The position numbers were made by a program, and so were the translations under genes. Below the pieces are notes generated by a model. It was given only the letters and a program-made list of their open reading frames with translations, had not been told where the DNA came from and did not search any database. Below, one piece after another: positions 56,765-64,000 of a stretch of DNA of 64,000 nucleotides; the stretch's first letter is position 1; each line of letters starts with the position of its first letter. The stretch comes from Streptomyces pacificus (GTDB taxonomy: Bacteria > Actinomycetota > Actinomycetes > Streptomycetales > Streptomycetaceae), in NCBI RefSeq assembly GCF_011766325.1, contig NZ_BLLG01000004.1, positions 248,001 to 312,000 on the forward strand, given 5' to 3'.

Positions 56765-58177
56765 ATGTCGGAGGCTGCATCCACCCGGACCCCCGTCGCC
56801 CTGCTGCCTTCGCTCTCGCCCCTGCTGCGCGAGTGGCTGCCCAGGCAGCGGTGGTTCGCGGGAAAGGGGCACCCGGTCACCGGCTTCGCGCTGGTGGCGG
56901 CCGTCGAGCTGCTGCCGGTCGACTCGGTCGGCCCGGGACTGCTGCATCTGCTGCTGCGCGTCAGGCAGCCCGGCCAGGCCCTGGGCCTGCGGACCACCGC
57001 GGGGCACCCACCGTCCGCGCTCTGCGAAGCGGCGGCGGGCGGCGACTGCTACCAGCTGCTGCTGGGCGTGCGCGGCGCCGTGCCCCCGTATCTCGCCCCG
57101 GCGCTGATCGGCCGCGTGGCCGAGGGGCCACTCGCCGGACGGACCGTCTACGAGGGACTGCACGACCCCCGGCTCGCCGGGCTGCTGCTGGAGCGGCTGC
57201 GCACCCCCGGCCGGTTCGGCCCGCTGCGCTTCGAGAGGGCCGCCCCCGTCCCGGGCGGGCTGCGCGCACGGGTGCTCGACGCCGAGCAGTCCAACTCCTC
57301 CCTGGTGTACGGGAACTCGCTGATCCTCAAGATCTTCCGACGGGTGTACCCGGGCATCAACCCCGATCTGGAACTCCCCCTCGCGCTCGCCCGCGCCGGC
57401 TGCGGCCGGGTGCCGGCGCCCATCGCCTGGTTCGAGTCGGACACCCCCGAGCCCTGCACCCTCGGCGTGCTCCAGCCGTTCCTCCGCGGCTCCCAGGACG
57501 GCTGGCGGCTCGCGCTCAAGGCGCTCGCCGACGGCGACGACTTCATCGGCGAGGCGCAGGCCCTGGGCCGGGCCACAGCCGAGGTGCACACCGCACTCGC
57601 CGCGGCGCTGCCCACCGTCTCGCTGAGCGGGTCCCAGACCCGGCACCTGGCGACGGCGATGAACGAACGGCTGGACGCGGCGCTGCGGGCGGTACCCGCA
57701 CTGCTGCCGTACGTCCGCGGGCTGCGCGCCGCCTTCGACGCCATCGCCGGCGCCACCTTCGACGGCGACGGCAGGGCCCAGCGCATCCACGGCGACCTGC
57801 ACCTCGGCCAGACCCTGCACACACCCGACGGGGGCTGGTCGGTCATCGACTTCGAGGGCGAGCCCGCCCGCCCGCTCGACGAACGCCGCCGGGTGCAGCC
57901 CCCGGTGCGCGACATCGCCGGGATACTGCGCTCCTTCGACTACGCGGCCCGCTCGTACCGCCCCTGGAACCCGGCCTGGGCGGCCCGCTGCCGGGCCGCG
58001 TACTGCGAGGGCTACGCCGACGCCTCGGGCTCCGACCCGCGGGCCGAGGCGGAACTGCTGCGCGCCTACGAGACCGACAAGGCCGTGTACGAGGTCGTCT
58101 ACGAGGCCCGCCACCGGCCGGACTGGCTGCCGGTGCCCATGTCCGCCATCCAGCGGCTGGCCGGCCCCGCGGGCTGA
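56765..58177 (+). CDS. mak: Maltokinase (Mak/Pep2)
   Basis: 470 residues from the ATG at 56765, GGAAAGGA about 10 nt upstream. Makes maltose-1-phosphate from maltose and ATP for GlgE. N-terminal WLPRQRWFAGKGHPVTGF is the family opening. The aminoglycoside-kinase-like catalytic part shows HGDLHLGQTLHTPDGGW (about 342) and VIDFEGEPARPLDERR (about 360), the DFE-type metal loop. The gap before it (225 bp) has a TATTAT box at 56698-56703, about 60 bp before the start, so an internal promoter for mak-glgB is possible. Confidence 0.93.
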   Translation: MSEAASTRTPVALLPSLSPLLREWLPRQRWFAGKGHPVTGFALVAAVELLPVDSVGPGLLHLLLRVRQPGQALGLRTTAGHPPSALCEAAAGGDCYQLLLGVRGAVPPYLAPALIGRVAEGPLAGRTVYEGLHDPRLAGLLLERLRTPGRFGPLRFERAAPVPGGLRARVLDAEQSNSSLVYGNSLILKIFRRVYPGINPDLELPLALARAGCGRVPAPIAWFESDTPEPCTLGVLQPFLRGSQDGWRLALKALADGDDFIGEAQALGRATAEVHTALAAALPTVSLSGSQTRHLATAMNERLDAALRAVPALLPYVRGLRAAFDAIAGATFDGDGRAQRIHGDLHLGQTLHTPDGGWSVIDFEGEPARPLDERRRVQPPVRDIAGILRSFDYAARSYRPWNPAWAARCRAAYCEGYADASGSDPRAEAELLRAYETDKAVYEVVYEARHRPDWLPVPMSAIQRLAGPAG

Positions 58178-58217
58178 CACCCCGCCGCACCGCTCCCGCC
58201 CCTGCCCCGACCTTCCG

Positions 58218-58281
58218 CCCTTCCCCTCCCCTTCCCTCCCCTTCCCTTCCCTCCCCTTTCCTTCCTTCCCTCTCTTCCCCC
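58218..58281 (+). repeat. Uninterrupted 64-nt polypyrimidine tract
   Basis: Only C and T on the plus strand, in CCCTT/CCTTCC units, between mak and glgB, ending just before the glgB ribosome binding site (AGGAGG at 58290-58295). Such tracts can form triplex DNA and are length-unstable. Confidence 0.9.
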
Positions 58282-58303
58282 GAGTTCCCAGGAGGCCGTC
58301 CCC

Positions 58304-60514
58304 GTGACTCCCCGCAACGGCGTACGCCCCGCCGCACCGCTCGACGCATCCGACCGGGAACGGCTGCTCGGCGGCACGCACCACGACCCGCACTCCCTCC
58401 TGGGGGCGCACCCGGGGCGCGGCGGGGTGGCCTTCCGGGCCCTGCGGCCGTACGCCGAGACGGTGACGGTCCTGGCCAAGGGCCTGCGCGCCGAACTGCA
58501 CGACGACGGCGACGGCCTCTTCTCGGCACTGCTCCCGCTACGCCGCATCCCCGAGTACACGCTCCAGGTCGCGTACGAGGACGCCACCCTGGAGTTCGCG
58601 GACCCCTACCGCCTCCTCCCCGCCATCGGCGAGCTCGATCTGCATCTGATCGGCGAGGGGCGCCACGAGGAGCTGTGGCACGCCCTCGGGGCCCGGCCGA
58701 TGACGCACCAGGGCATCACGGGCACCCGCTTCACCCTCTGGGCGCCGAACGCCCGCGGCGTCAGGGTCGTCGGCGACTTCAACCACTGGGACGGCACGGC
58801 CTGCGCCATGCGCTCGCTGGGCTCCTCGGGGGTGTGGGAGCTGTTTCTGCCCGGCATCGGCGAGGGCGCCCTCTACAAGTTCGAGATCACCCGCCCCGAC
58901 GGCTCCCGCACACTCCGGGCCGACCCGATGGCCCGCCGCACCGAGGTGCCGCCCGCGACGGCGTCCGTCGTCAGCGCGTCCCACCACGTCTGGAACGACG
59001 AGGCGTGGATGGCGCACCGCGGCGCCCGCCCGGTCCACGAGGCGCCGTTCTCCGTGTACGAGGTGCATCTGCCTTCCTGGAGACCGGGTCTGACCTACCG
59101 CCGGCTGGCCGAGCAGCTCCCCGCCTACGTCAGGGACCTCGGCTTCACCCATGTCGAGCTGATGCCGGTGGCCGAGCACCCCTTCGGCGGCTCGTGGGGC
59201 TACCAGGTCACCGGCTTCTACGCACCCACCGCCAGGATGGGCACGCCGGACGACTTCCGCCACCTGGTCGACGCGCTGCACCGCGCCGGAATCGGGGTGA
59301 TCATGGACTGGGTCCCGGCGCACTTCCCCCGGGACGACTGGGCGCTGGCCGAGTTCGACGGACGCCCGCTGTACGAGCACTCCGACCCGGCCCGCGCCGC
59401 CCACCCCGACTGGGGCACCCTGGAGTTCGACTACGGACGCAAGGAGGTCCGCAACTTCCTGGTCGCCAACGCCGTCTACTGGTGCGAGGAGTTCCACATC
59501 GACGGGCTGCGGGTCGACGCGGTCGCCTCGATGCTGTACCTCGACTACTCCCGCGAGCACGGCGAATGGAGCCCCAACGAACACGGCGGCCGGGAGAACC
59601 TCGACGCCGTCTCCTTCCTCCAGGAGATGAACGCCACCGTCTACCGGCGCTGCCCCGGTGTGGTGACCATCGCGGAGGAGTCCACCGCCTGGGACGGCGT
59701 GACCCGGGCGACCCACCATGTGGGGCCGGGAGGCTTCGGCGGGCTCGGCTTCGGCCTGAAGTGGAACATGGGCTGGATGCACGACTCGCTCGGCTACGTC
59801 GAGCACGAGCCGGTGCACCGCAGGTTCCACCACAACGAGATGACCTTCTCGATGGTCTACGCGTACAGCGAGAACTACGTGCTGCCCATCTCGCACGACG
59901 AGGTCGTCCACGGCAAGCGCGCCCTGGTGTCGAAGATGCCCGGCGACTGGTGGCAGCAGCGCGCCAACCACCGGGCGTACCTCGGCTTCATGTGGGCCCA
60001 CCCGGGCAAGCAACTGCTCTTCATGGGGCAGGAGTTCGCCCAGGGAGCGGAGTGGTCCGAGGGCCACGGACCGGACTGGTGGCTGCTCGACCCCTCCTAC
60101 TCGGCCGAGGCCGACCACCGGGGCGTGCGGGACCTGGTGCGCGACCTCAACCGGGTCTACGCCGCCACCCCGGCGCTGTGGCAGCGGGACACCGACCCCG
60201 GGGGCTTCGCCTGGGTGGACGGCGGGGCCGCCGACGACAACGTCTTCGCGTTCCTGCGCTTCGACGCCGACGGCACCCCGCTGCTCGCGGTCTCCCACTT
60301 CTCACCCGTGGTGCGGCACGAGTACCGGCTCGGCGTACCGCCGTCGGTGCCCGCCTGGTCCGAGGCGATGAACACCGACGCCGCACGCTACGGCGGCGGG
60401 GACGTCCGCAACGACGGCCCGGTCAAGCCCGAGTCCGTCGCCGCCCACGGCCACCGCACCAGCGTGCGGCTCACCCTGCCGCCGCTGGCGACGGTGTGGC
60501 TCAAGCCGGTGTGA
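58304..60514 (+). CDS. glgB: 1,4-alpha-glucan branching enzyme GlgB
   Basis: 736 residues from a GTG at 58304 with AGGAGG. N-terminal CBM48 pair ([41 protein letters not shown]), then the GH13 barrel: nucleophile Asp in [17 protein letters not shown] (about 405), acid/base Glu in [12 protein letters not shown] (about 458), third Asp in [15 protein letters not shown] (about 531). [18 protein letters not shown] is typical. Introduces alpha-1,6 branches in the glucan made by GlgE. Its 3' end overlaps the convergent helicase gene by 14 bp, so neither has room for a separate terminator. Confidence 0.96.
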   Translation: MTPRNGVRPAAPLDASDRERLLGGTHHDPHSLLGAHPGRGGVAFRALRPYAETVTVLAKGLRAELHDDGDGLFSALLPLRRIPEYTLQVAYEDATLEFADPYRLLPAIGELDLHLIGEGRHEELWHALGARPMTHQGITGTRFTLWAPNARGVRVVGDFNHWDGTACAMRSLGSSGVWELFLPGIGEGALYKFEITRPDGSRTLRADPMARRTEVPPATASVVSASHHVWNDEAWMAHRGARPVHEAPFSVYEVHLPSWRPGLTYRRLAEQLPAYVRDLGFTHVELMPVAEHPFGGSWGYQVTGFYAPTARMGTPDDFRHLVDALHRAGIGVIMDWVPAHFPRDDWALAEFDGRPLYEHSDPARAAHPDWGTLEFDYGRKEVRNFLVANAVYWCEEFHIDGLRVDAVASMLYLDYSREHGEWSPNEHGGRENLDAVSFLQEMNATVYRRCPGVVTIAEESTAWDGVTRATHHVGPGGFGGLGFGLKWNMGWMHDSLGYVEHEPVHRRFHHNEMTFSMVYAYSENYVLPISHDEVVHGKRALVSKMPGDWWQQRANHRAYLGFMWAHPGKQLLFMGQEFAQGAEWSEGHGPDWWLLDPSYSAEADHRGVRDLVRDLNRVYAATPALWQRDTDPGGFAWVDGGAADDNVFAFLRFDADGTPLLAVSHFSPVVRHEYRLGVPPSVPAWSEAMNTDAARYGGGDVRNDGPVKPESVAAHGHRTSVRLTLPPLATVWLKPV

Positions 60515-62798
60515 CCACGCCGAGCCGCTGGGTGGCCCTGGTCAGCGCCACATAGAGGTCGTTGGGCGGCATCCGCTCGGGCGCGACCACCAGCACCGTG
60601 TCGAACTCCAGGCCCTTGGCCTGGCGCGGGTCGAGCAGAACGACGGGCCGGGAGAGGTCGAGCGGCCCCTCGCCGCCGAGGCCGGTGAGCGCGCCGTGCA
60701 GCTCGCCGGGGGCGATGACGGCGAGCCGGCCCTCCTCCGGGGCCTCGGCGGCGGCGAGGTCCGCCACGTCGGCGAGGTCCGCGATGCGCTCGAAGGGAGC
60801 GGTCCCGGTGGACCGGATGGAGCGGGGCGGGGTGAAGTCCGGTTCGGTGCGCCGGCGCCGCGCGGCCGCGTAGTCCATGATCTCCGCGGGCGTGCGGTAG
60901 TTGACCCCGAGCCGCGCCAGCCGCCAGCGGTCCGCCACATAGGGTGCGAGGATCCGCTGCCAGAAGCCCCCGCCCTCCCCACCGGCCGCCGGCGCGGCGG
61001 GCGCCACCGGGTCCCCGCTCTGCGCGGGGCCACCGCTCTGCGCGGGGCCACCGCTCTGCGCGGGATCGCCGCTCTGCGCGGGGTCGGCGGTCTGCGCGGG
61101 ATCGCCGACGAGCGTCATCGAGCGGGTCGGGCAGCGGCGCATCAGCAGCCGCCAGGCCATGGCCGACAGCTCCTGCGCCTCGTCGACGATGATGTGCCCG
61201 AACGCCCAGGTCCGGTCGGCGGCGGCCCGCTCGGCGGCGCTGCGGTGGTCCGCCTCCTCCTGGCGCTCGGCCATGCGCTCGGCGTCGATGACGTCATGGG
61301 CGGCCAGCACCTCGGACGCGTCGGCGTCGACGTCCTCCTTGTCCTCGAACTCGTAGGTGCGGGAGGCGTAGGAGACGTCCAGCACGCCCTGGGCATAGGC
61401 GATCCGGAGAGAGCGCTCGGCCTCGGCGGCGGCCCGGGCGGCGGAGTCGTCAGCGCCGATGAGTTCCGCAGCCTCGTCGAGGAGCGGCACATCGGCAGGC
61501 GTCCACGGCCCCTCGGAACGCCTGACCAGGTCCGCTTCGGCGTCGCCGAGGTGCGTGGGCTCGGCGAGGTAGCCGGCGAGGAATTCCTCCGGGTCGAGCG
61601 GCGGCCACAGCGAGGCGAGGGCGGAGTGCACCTCGGCACTGGCGGCGACGGCCTTGCCGAGCTGGGCGATGTCGTCGGGACCGAGGAAGTTGGGGCCGCC
61701 GTAGGGGTCCTCGCCGATGCGGTCGGCGAGCTGCGCGGTGAGGTCGTCGATCACATGGAAGGCGAAGTAGGGCCGGGCGAGGTTGTGCGGCAGCCCGGTC
61801 TCACGGGCCTTGTGCCGCGCCTCCACGGCGATGGCCCAGTCGAGGACCAGCTCGCCGTCGTCGTGTGCGATGACGACCGGCTCCCCCTTCGCGGGCACCC
61901 GCTGCCGGTCCCGTACGGCCTCGGCGAGCACGTCCGCCATCTCCGGGCGGCCCTTGACCGCCGCTGCCGCGGGGCTGTCCGTGCCGGTGGCGTGGACTCC
62001 GGGGTAGAGCTCCCCGACGGTCGACAGCAGGACACCGGTCTCGCCCAGGGAGGGCAGCACCTCCCCGATGTAGCCGAGGAAAGCCGGATTGGGCCCCACG
62101 ACCAGCACCGCCCGCTTGGCGAGCTGCTCCCGGTGTGCGTACAGCAGGTATGCGGCGCGGTGCAGCGCGACGGCCGTCTTGCCGGTGCCGGGGCCGCCCT
62201 CGACGACGAGCACCCCGTGTTGCGGGGCGCGGATGATGTGGTCCTGCTCGGCCTGGATGGTGGAGACGATGTCCGCCATCCGCCCGGTGCGGGCGCCTTC
62301 GAGGGCGGCGAGGAGCACCTCGTCGGCATCGTGCGACTCGTGTCCGGTGCGGGTCGGGTCGCCGAGATCCATGATCTCGTCGTGCAGCGCGGTGACGGTG
62401 CGGCCCTCGGTGGTGAGGTGCCTGCGCCGGCGCAGCCCCATCGGTTCGTATCCGGTCGCGAGATAGAAGGGGCGCGCCACCGGCGCCCGCCAGTCGATCA
62501 GCAGCGGTGTGCGCTCGGCGTCGTCGGCGCGCAGCCCGAGTCGCCCGATGTGATGGGTCACTCCGTCCCGCCGGTCGACCCGCCCGAAACAGAGACCCGT
62601 GTCGGCGGCATTCAGCGCGGCGAGCGAGGCGGAGCGCTCCGCCACCTCGATATCACGCTCCATACGTGCCTGCCGACCGGTGCTGACCTGGGCCATCGTG
62701 CCACGCACGGCAGCCTCGGCCTCCCCGCGCAGCCGATCGAGCCGCTCATGGGCGAGGAAGACGAATTGCTGTTCCTGCCGCATTTCCTCAGTTGACAA
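60501..62798 (-). CDS. HelD-type UvrD-like DNA/RNA-polymerase-associated helicase
   Basis: About 765 residues from a TTG at 62798-62796 that has GGAG 6 nt upstream (a GTG at 62825 would add nine residues). A coiled N-terminal arm ([20 protein letters not shown]) is typical of HelD proteins that remove or recycle stalled RNA polymerase. Superfamily 1 motifs: Walker [16 protein letters not shown], Walker [14 protein letters not shown], motif [11 protein letters not shown], motif [13 protein letters not shown], motif [11 protein letters not shown], motif [14 protein letters not shown]. After motif III the sequence [12 protein letters not shown] is repeated about five times (61005-61110), an in-frame 15-bp repeat. 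Not next to a visible rifampicin-associated element. Confidence 0.88.
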   Translation of the reverse strand: MSTEEMRQEQQFVFLAHERLDRLRGEAEAAVRGTMAQVSTGRQARMERDIEVAERSASLAALNAADTGLCFGRVDRRDGVTHHIGRLGLRADDAERTPLLIDWRAPVARPFYLATGYEPMGLRRRRHLTTEGRTVTALHDEIMDLGDPTRTGHESHDADEVLLAALEGARTGRMADIVSTIQAEQDHIIRAPQHGVLVVEGGPGTGKTAVALHRAAYLLYAHREQLAKRAVLVVGPNPAFLGYIGEVLPSLGETGVLLSTVGELYPGVHATGTDSPAAAAVKGRPEMADVLAEAVRDRQRVPAKGEPVVIAHDDGELVLDWAIAVEARHKARETGLPHNLARPYFAFHVIDDLTAQLADRIGEDPYGGPNFLGPDDIAQLGKAVAASAEVHSALASLWPPLDPEEFLAGYLAEPTHLGDAEADLVRRSEGPWTPADVPLLDEAAELIGADDSAARAAAEAERSLRIAYAQGVLDVSYASRTYEFEDKEDVDADASEVLAAHDVIDAERMAERQEEADHRSAAERAAADRTWAFGHIIVDEAQELSAMAWRLLMRRCPTRSMTLVGDPAQTADPAQSGDPAQSGGPAQSGGPAQSGDPVAPAAPAAGGEGGGFWQRILAPYVADRWRLARLGVNYRTPAEIMDYAAARRRRTEPDFTPPRSIRSTGTAPFERIADLADVADLAAAEAPEEGRLAVIAPGELHGALTGLGGEGPLDLSRPVVLLDPRQAKGLEFDTVLVVAPERMPPNDLYVALTRATQRLGVVTPA

Positions 62799-62821
62799 TT
62801 CAGCTCCTGACGCACTACGCT
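62792..62821 (+). promoter_or_regulatory. Near-consensus promoter, divergent from helD
   Basis: TTGACA at 62792-62797, 18 nt, TACGCT at 62816-62821. The -35 is a perfect match to the housekeeping consensus and overlaps the helicase start codon on the other strand. It points rightwards into a 100-nt region ending in a terminator. Confidence 0.65.
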
Positions 62822-62827
62822 GCACCT

Positions 62828-62923
62828 GTTAAGGCTCTTCTTTGTTTTCATTCCGCTTGCATGCGGAATTTTCCAGTATATGCGAAGGAATACCCGCTCC
62901 GTGAGCCCGGACCGGGTTTTTTT
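62828..62923 (+). ncRNA. Candidate small RNA, about 96 nt, divergent from helD
   Basis: Predicted from the promoter at 62792-62821 and an intrinsic terminator with seven T residues at 62892-62923. It contains a hairpin (ATTCCGC-6 nt-GCGGAAT, 62850-62869) and an AT-rich start (TCTTCTTTGTTTTCA). There is no plus-strand gene downstream: the next gene is on the minus strand. The minus-strand complement of the hairpin lies in the upstream region of the helicase gene, near a TATACT box, so the element may serve both directions. Not a known family to me. Confidence 0.6.
62892..62923 (+). terminator. Intrinsic terminator of the candidate small RNA
   Basis: Arms ACCCGCTCCG (62892-62901) and CGGACCGGGT (62908-62917), one C-C mismatch, 6-nt loop, followed by TTTTTTT (62917-62923). 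A T-run this long is rare in the window. Confidence 0.8.
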
Positions 62924-63035
62924 GTGCCTCGGGGACCACCGGTGCCGGGGCGCCGGCGGGCGTGGGCGGGGCCATGGGCGGCACGGCGAAAGCGGGCGGG
63001 GCGCGTCGGCGGTCCCCGGTGCCCGGGGCGGCCCG

Positions 63036-63725
63036 TCAGCGGCGCCGTCCGGTGCCGCCACCGCTGCCGCTGCCGCTCAGCGGGATCAGGCTCTCCAGGC
63101 GAGCACCCTTGACCCAGGAGCCCAGCAGGTCGCGGTGGAGGGCCACGATGTCCTGGCGCACCGCCAGGCCGAGTGCGTCCCTCGTGAACGCGCGGCAGGT
63201 GGTGACGAACAGGGCGACGTCCGCGCCGTGCTCGAGGCGGGCGGTGCCGACGAACTTCTGCATGTCCTGCGAGGGCACGCTTCGATGCGGCGCGTACTTC
63301 TTGCACTGAATGACGAGCTTGCGGCCGTCGGCCAGGTAGCCGACGACGTCCGCCCCCAGGTCGCCGCTCCTGCCGCTGACGACGACATCCCTGCAGCCGT
63401 CCCGCCGGCACAGCTCGGCGACGTAGGCCTCGAACTCCTGCCACGTCAGGGCGTCGACCTGGGCCATGGACAACTCGCGCGCCCGGGCCTCCTCCTGAGC
63501 CCGCCACGCGAGGTCCCGCCCGACCGCCCGGCGGTGCGCCCGCAGCAGCGCCCAGCCCGCCCCGCCCAGCACGGCGGCGGCGAGTACGGCCACCAGGACG
63601 GGCCAGACATGCGACCAGCTCCCGGCGACCCAGGCGACGGCGATCGCCGCCACCATCGCACCCCAGGCCTGCAACTGCCTGCGGGTCCGCTTCTTCAGGC
63701 GCCGGCGCCGTCGACGTGCCGCCAT
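63036..63725 (-). CDS. Membrane-anchored restriction endonuclease-like (Mrr_cat) protein
   Basis: 229 residues from the ATG at 63725-63723; GGGGGAG lies just upstream. A basic N-terminus (ARRRRRRLKKRTRR) is followed by two hydrophobic helices (QAWGAMVAAIAVAWVAGSW; WPVLVAVLAAAVLGGAGWAL), so it is anchored with the catalytic part in the cytoplasm. The C-terminal half is an Mrr-type PD-(D/E)xK nuclease fold: LTWQEFEAYVAELCRRDG, then SGDLGADVVGY and KLVIQCKKYA (the Asp...Gln-x-Lys core), then ALFVTTCRAFTRDA. Proteins of this design may act on modified or foreign DNA; the true substrate is unknown. Possibly ordinary housekeeping in streptomycetes. Confidence 0.82.
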   Translation of the reverse strand: MAARRRRRRLKKRTRRQLQAWGAMVAAIAVAWVAGSWSHVWPVLVAVLAAAVLGGAGWALLRAHRRAVGRDLAWRAQEEARARELSMAQVDALTWQEFEAYVAELCRRDGCRDVVVSGRSGDLGADVVGYLADGRKLVIQCKKYAPHRSVPSQDMQKFVGTARLEHGADVALFVTTCRAFTRDALGLAVRQDIVALHRDLLGSWVKGARLESLIPLSGSGSGGGTGRRR

Positions 63726-63801
63726 CACTCCCCCGTCCCGCGGGTCCCTGGTCCGCAGTCCGCGCCGACGGGCGCTGCCCGGCCCACGCGGATACGCCGG
63801 C

Positions 63802-63999
63802 TCATCGGGCGGCCCGCGTGACACCGCTCGCCAACTGCCCCAGGATGTCCTGGATTCCCTGGCCGACCGCGGTGGGGGCGAGAAGAACGCCCAGCGCCAG
63901 GATGATGACGGCCGTGGTCCTCTCCTCGTTCCGGCTGCGGGCCTGCGTACGCCGCCGCAGCCGGAAGAAGACGACGACTGCGAGCAGCACGGCCACGTT
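63802..63999 (-). CDS. Small two-helix membrane protein, start possibly outside the window
   Basis: At least 65 residues, reading off the right edge; a GTG at 63996 could also be the start. First hydrophobic segment VAVLLAVVVFFRL, a basic loop (RRRTQARSRNEER), a second segment (AVIILALGVLLAPTAVG) and a short amphipathic end (IQDILGQLASGVTRA). It ends 76 bp upstream of the endonuclease gene on the same strand, so they may be co-transcribed. No family recognised. Confidence 0.6.
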   Translation of the reverse strand, partial: NVAVLLAVVVFFRLRRRTQARSRNEERTTAVIILALGVLLAPTAVGQGIQDILGQLASGVTRAAR

Positions 64000-64000
64000 G

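Noticed and set aside
62850..62869. Possible rifampicin-associated element beside the helD-type gene
   Set aside because: The known element has a different palindrome (GGGGCTTGCG-type). The ATTCCGC...GCGGAAT palindrome does not match, so no rifampicin link is claimed.

Overview
This is a 64 kb, very GC-rich stretch of an actinobacterial chromosome, almost certainly Streptomyces. The signs are strong third-position GC, many GTG starts, 1-4 nt stop/start overlaps inside operons, and a gene order (oligopeptide ABC operon, sseB genes, gcvT-gcvH-glyA-sdaA, glgX, M4 protease, glgP, glgE-treS-mak-glgB) that I remember from the S. coelicolor SCO5440-SCO5486 region. No database search was run; family names come from motifs visible in the translations.

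Layout. 1-12.7 kb, almost all minus strand: truncated cysteine desulfurase, two tiny membrane proteins, a thioesterase, a TRIC/UPF0126 channel, a five-gene oligopeptide/dipeptide ABC importer, two SseB-like proteins and a P-loop kinase. 12.8-17.5 kb, plus strand: a tandem glycine riboswitch followed by gcvT, gcvH, glyA and sdaA, a glycine/serine unit. 17.6-33.1 kb: a complete type I-E CRISPR-Cas island inserted between sdaA and a GNAT gene. It holds 57 repeats in array 1 and 38 in array 2, on either side of cas2-cas1-cas6e-cas5e-cas7e-cse2-cse1-cas3. 33.1-39.2 kb: GNAT acetyltransferase, a candidate small RNA, an RsbW-like ATPase, an enoyl-CoA hydratase and two tandem L,D-transpeptidase lipoproteins. 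39.3-60.5 kb: glycogen/alpha-glucan metabolism (glgX, glgP, and glgE-treS-mak-glgB) interrupted by a heterodimeric ABC exporter, an IS remnant and a secreted M4 metalloprotease. 60.5-64 kb: a HelD-type helicase, a candidate small RNA, an Mrr-like membrane-anchored endonuclease and a partial membrane protein.

How the genes work together. The riboswitch couples glycine level to glycine cleavage, one-carbon transfer and serine deamination. The SseB neighbours fit a serine/glycine theme. GlgX, GlgP, GlgE, TreS, maltokinase and GlgB make an almost complete trehalose-to-alpha-glucan (GlgE) pathway with glycogen breakdown.

Most notable observations. (1) cas1 has lost about 54 internal codons, including the segment carrying the catalytic glutamate, and is out of frame across the junction, while Cascade and Cas3 look intact: an interference-competent CRISPR system that probably cannot acquire spacers. 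(2) The two arrays share one identical 33-nt spacer, and array 1 carries a duplicated three-spacer block and a repeat-repeat fusion with no spacer. (3) Two stand-alone short transcription units (promoter-like boxes plus strong intrinsic terminator) lie at 34.1-34.3 kb and 62.8-62.9 kb, the second divergent from helD. (4) Tandem repeats, especially of 9-bp period, recur at unrelated intergenic sites and inside one riboswitch aptamer. In-frame repeats also expand OppD, Cse1, GlgP and HelD.
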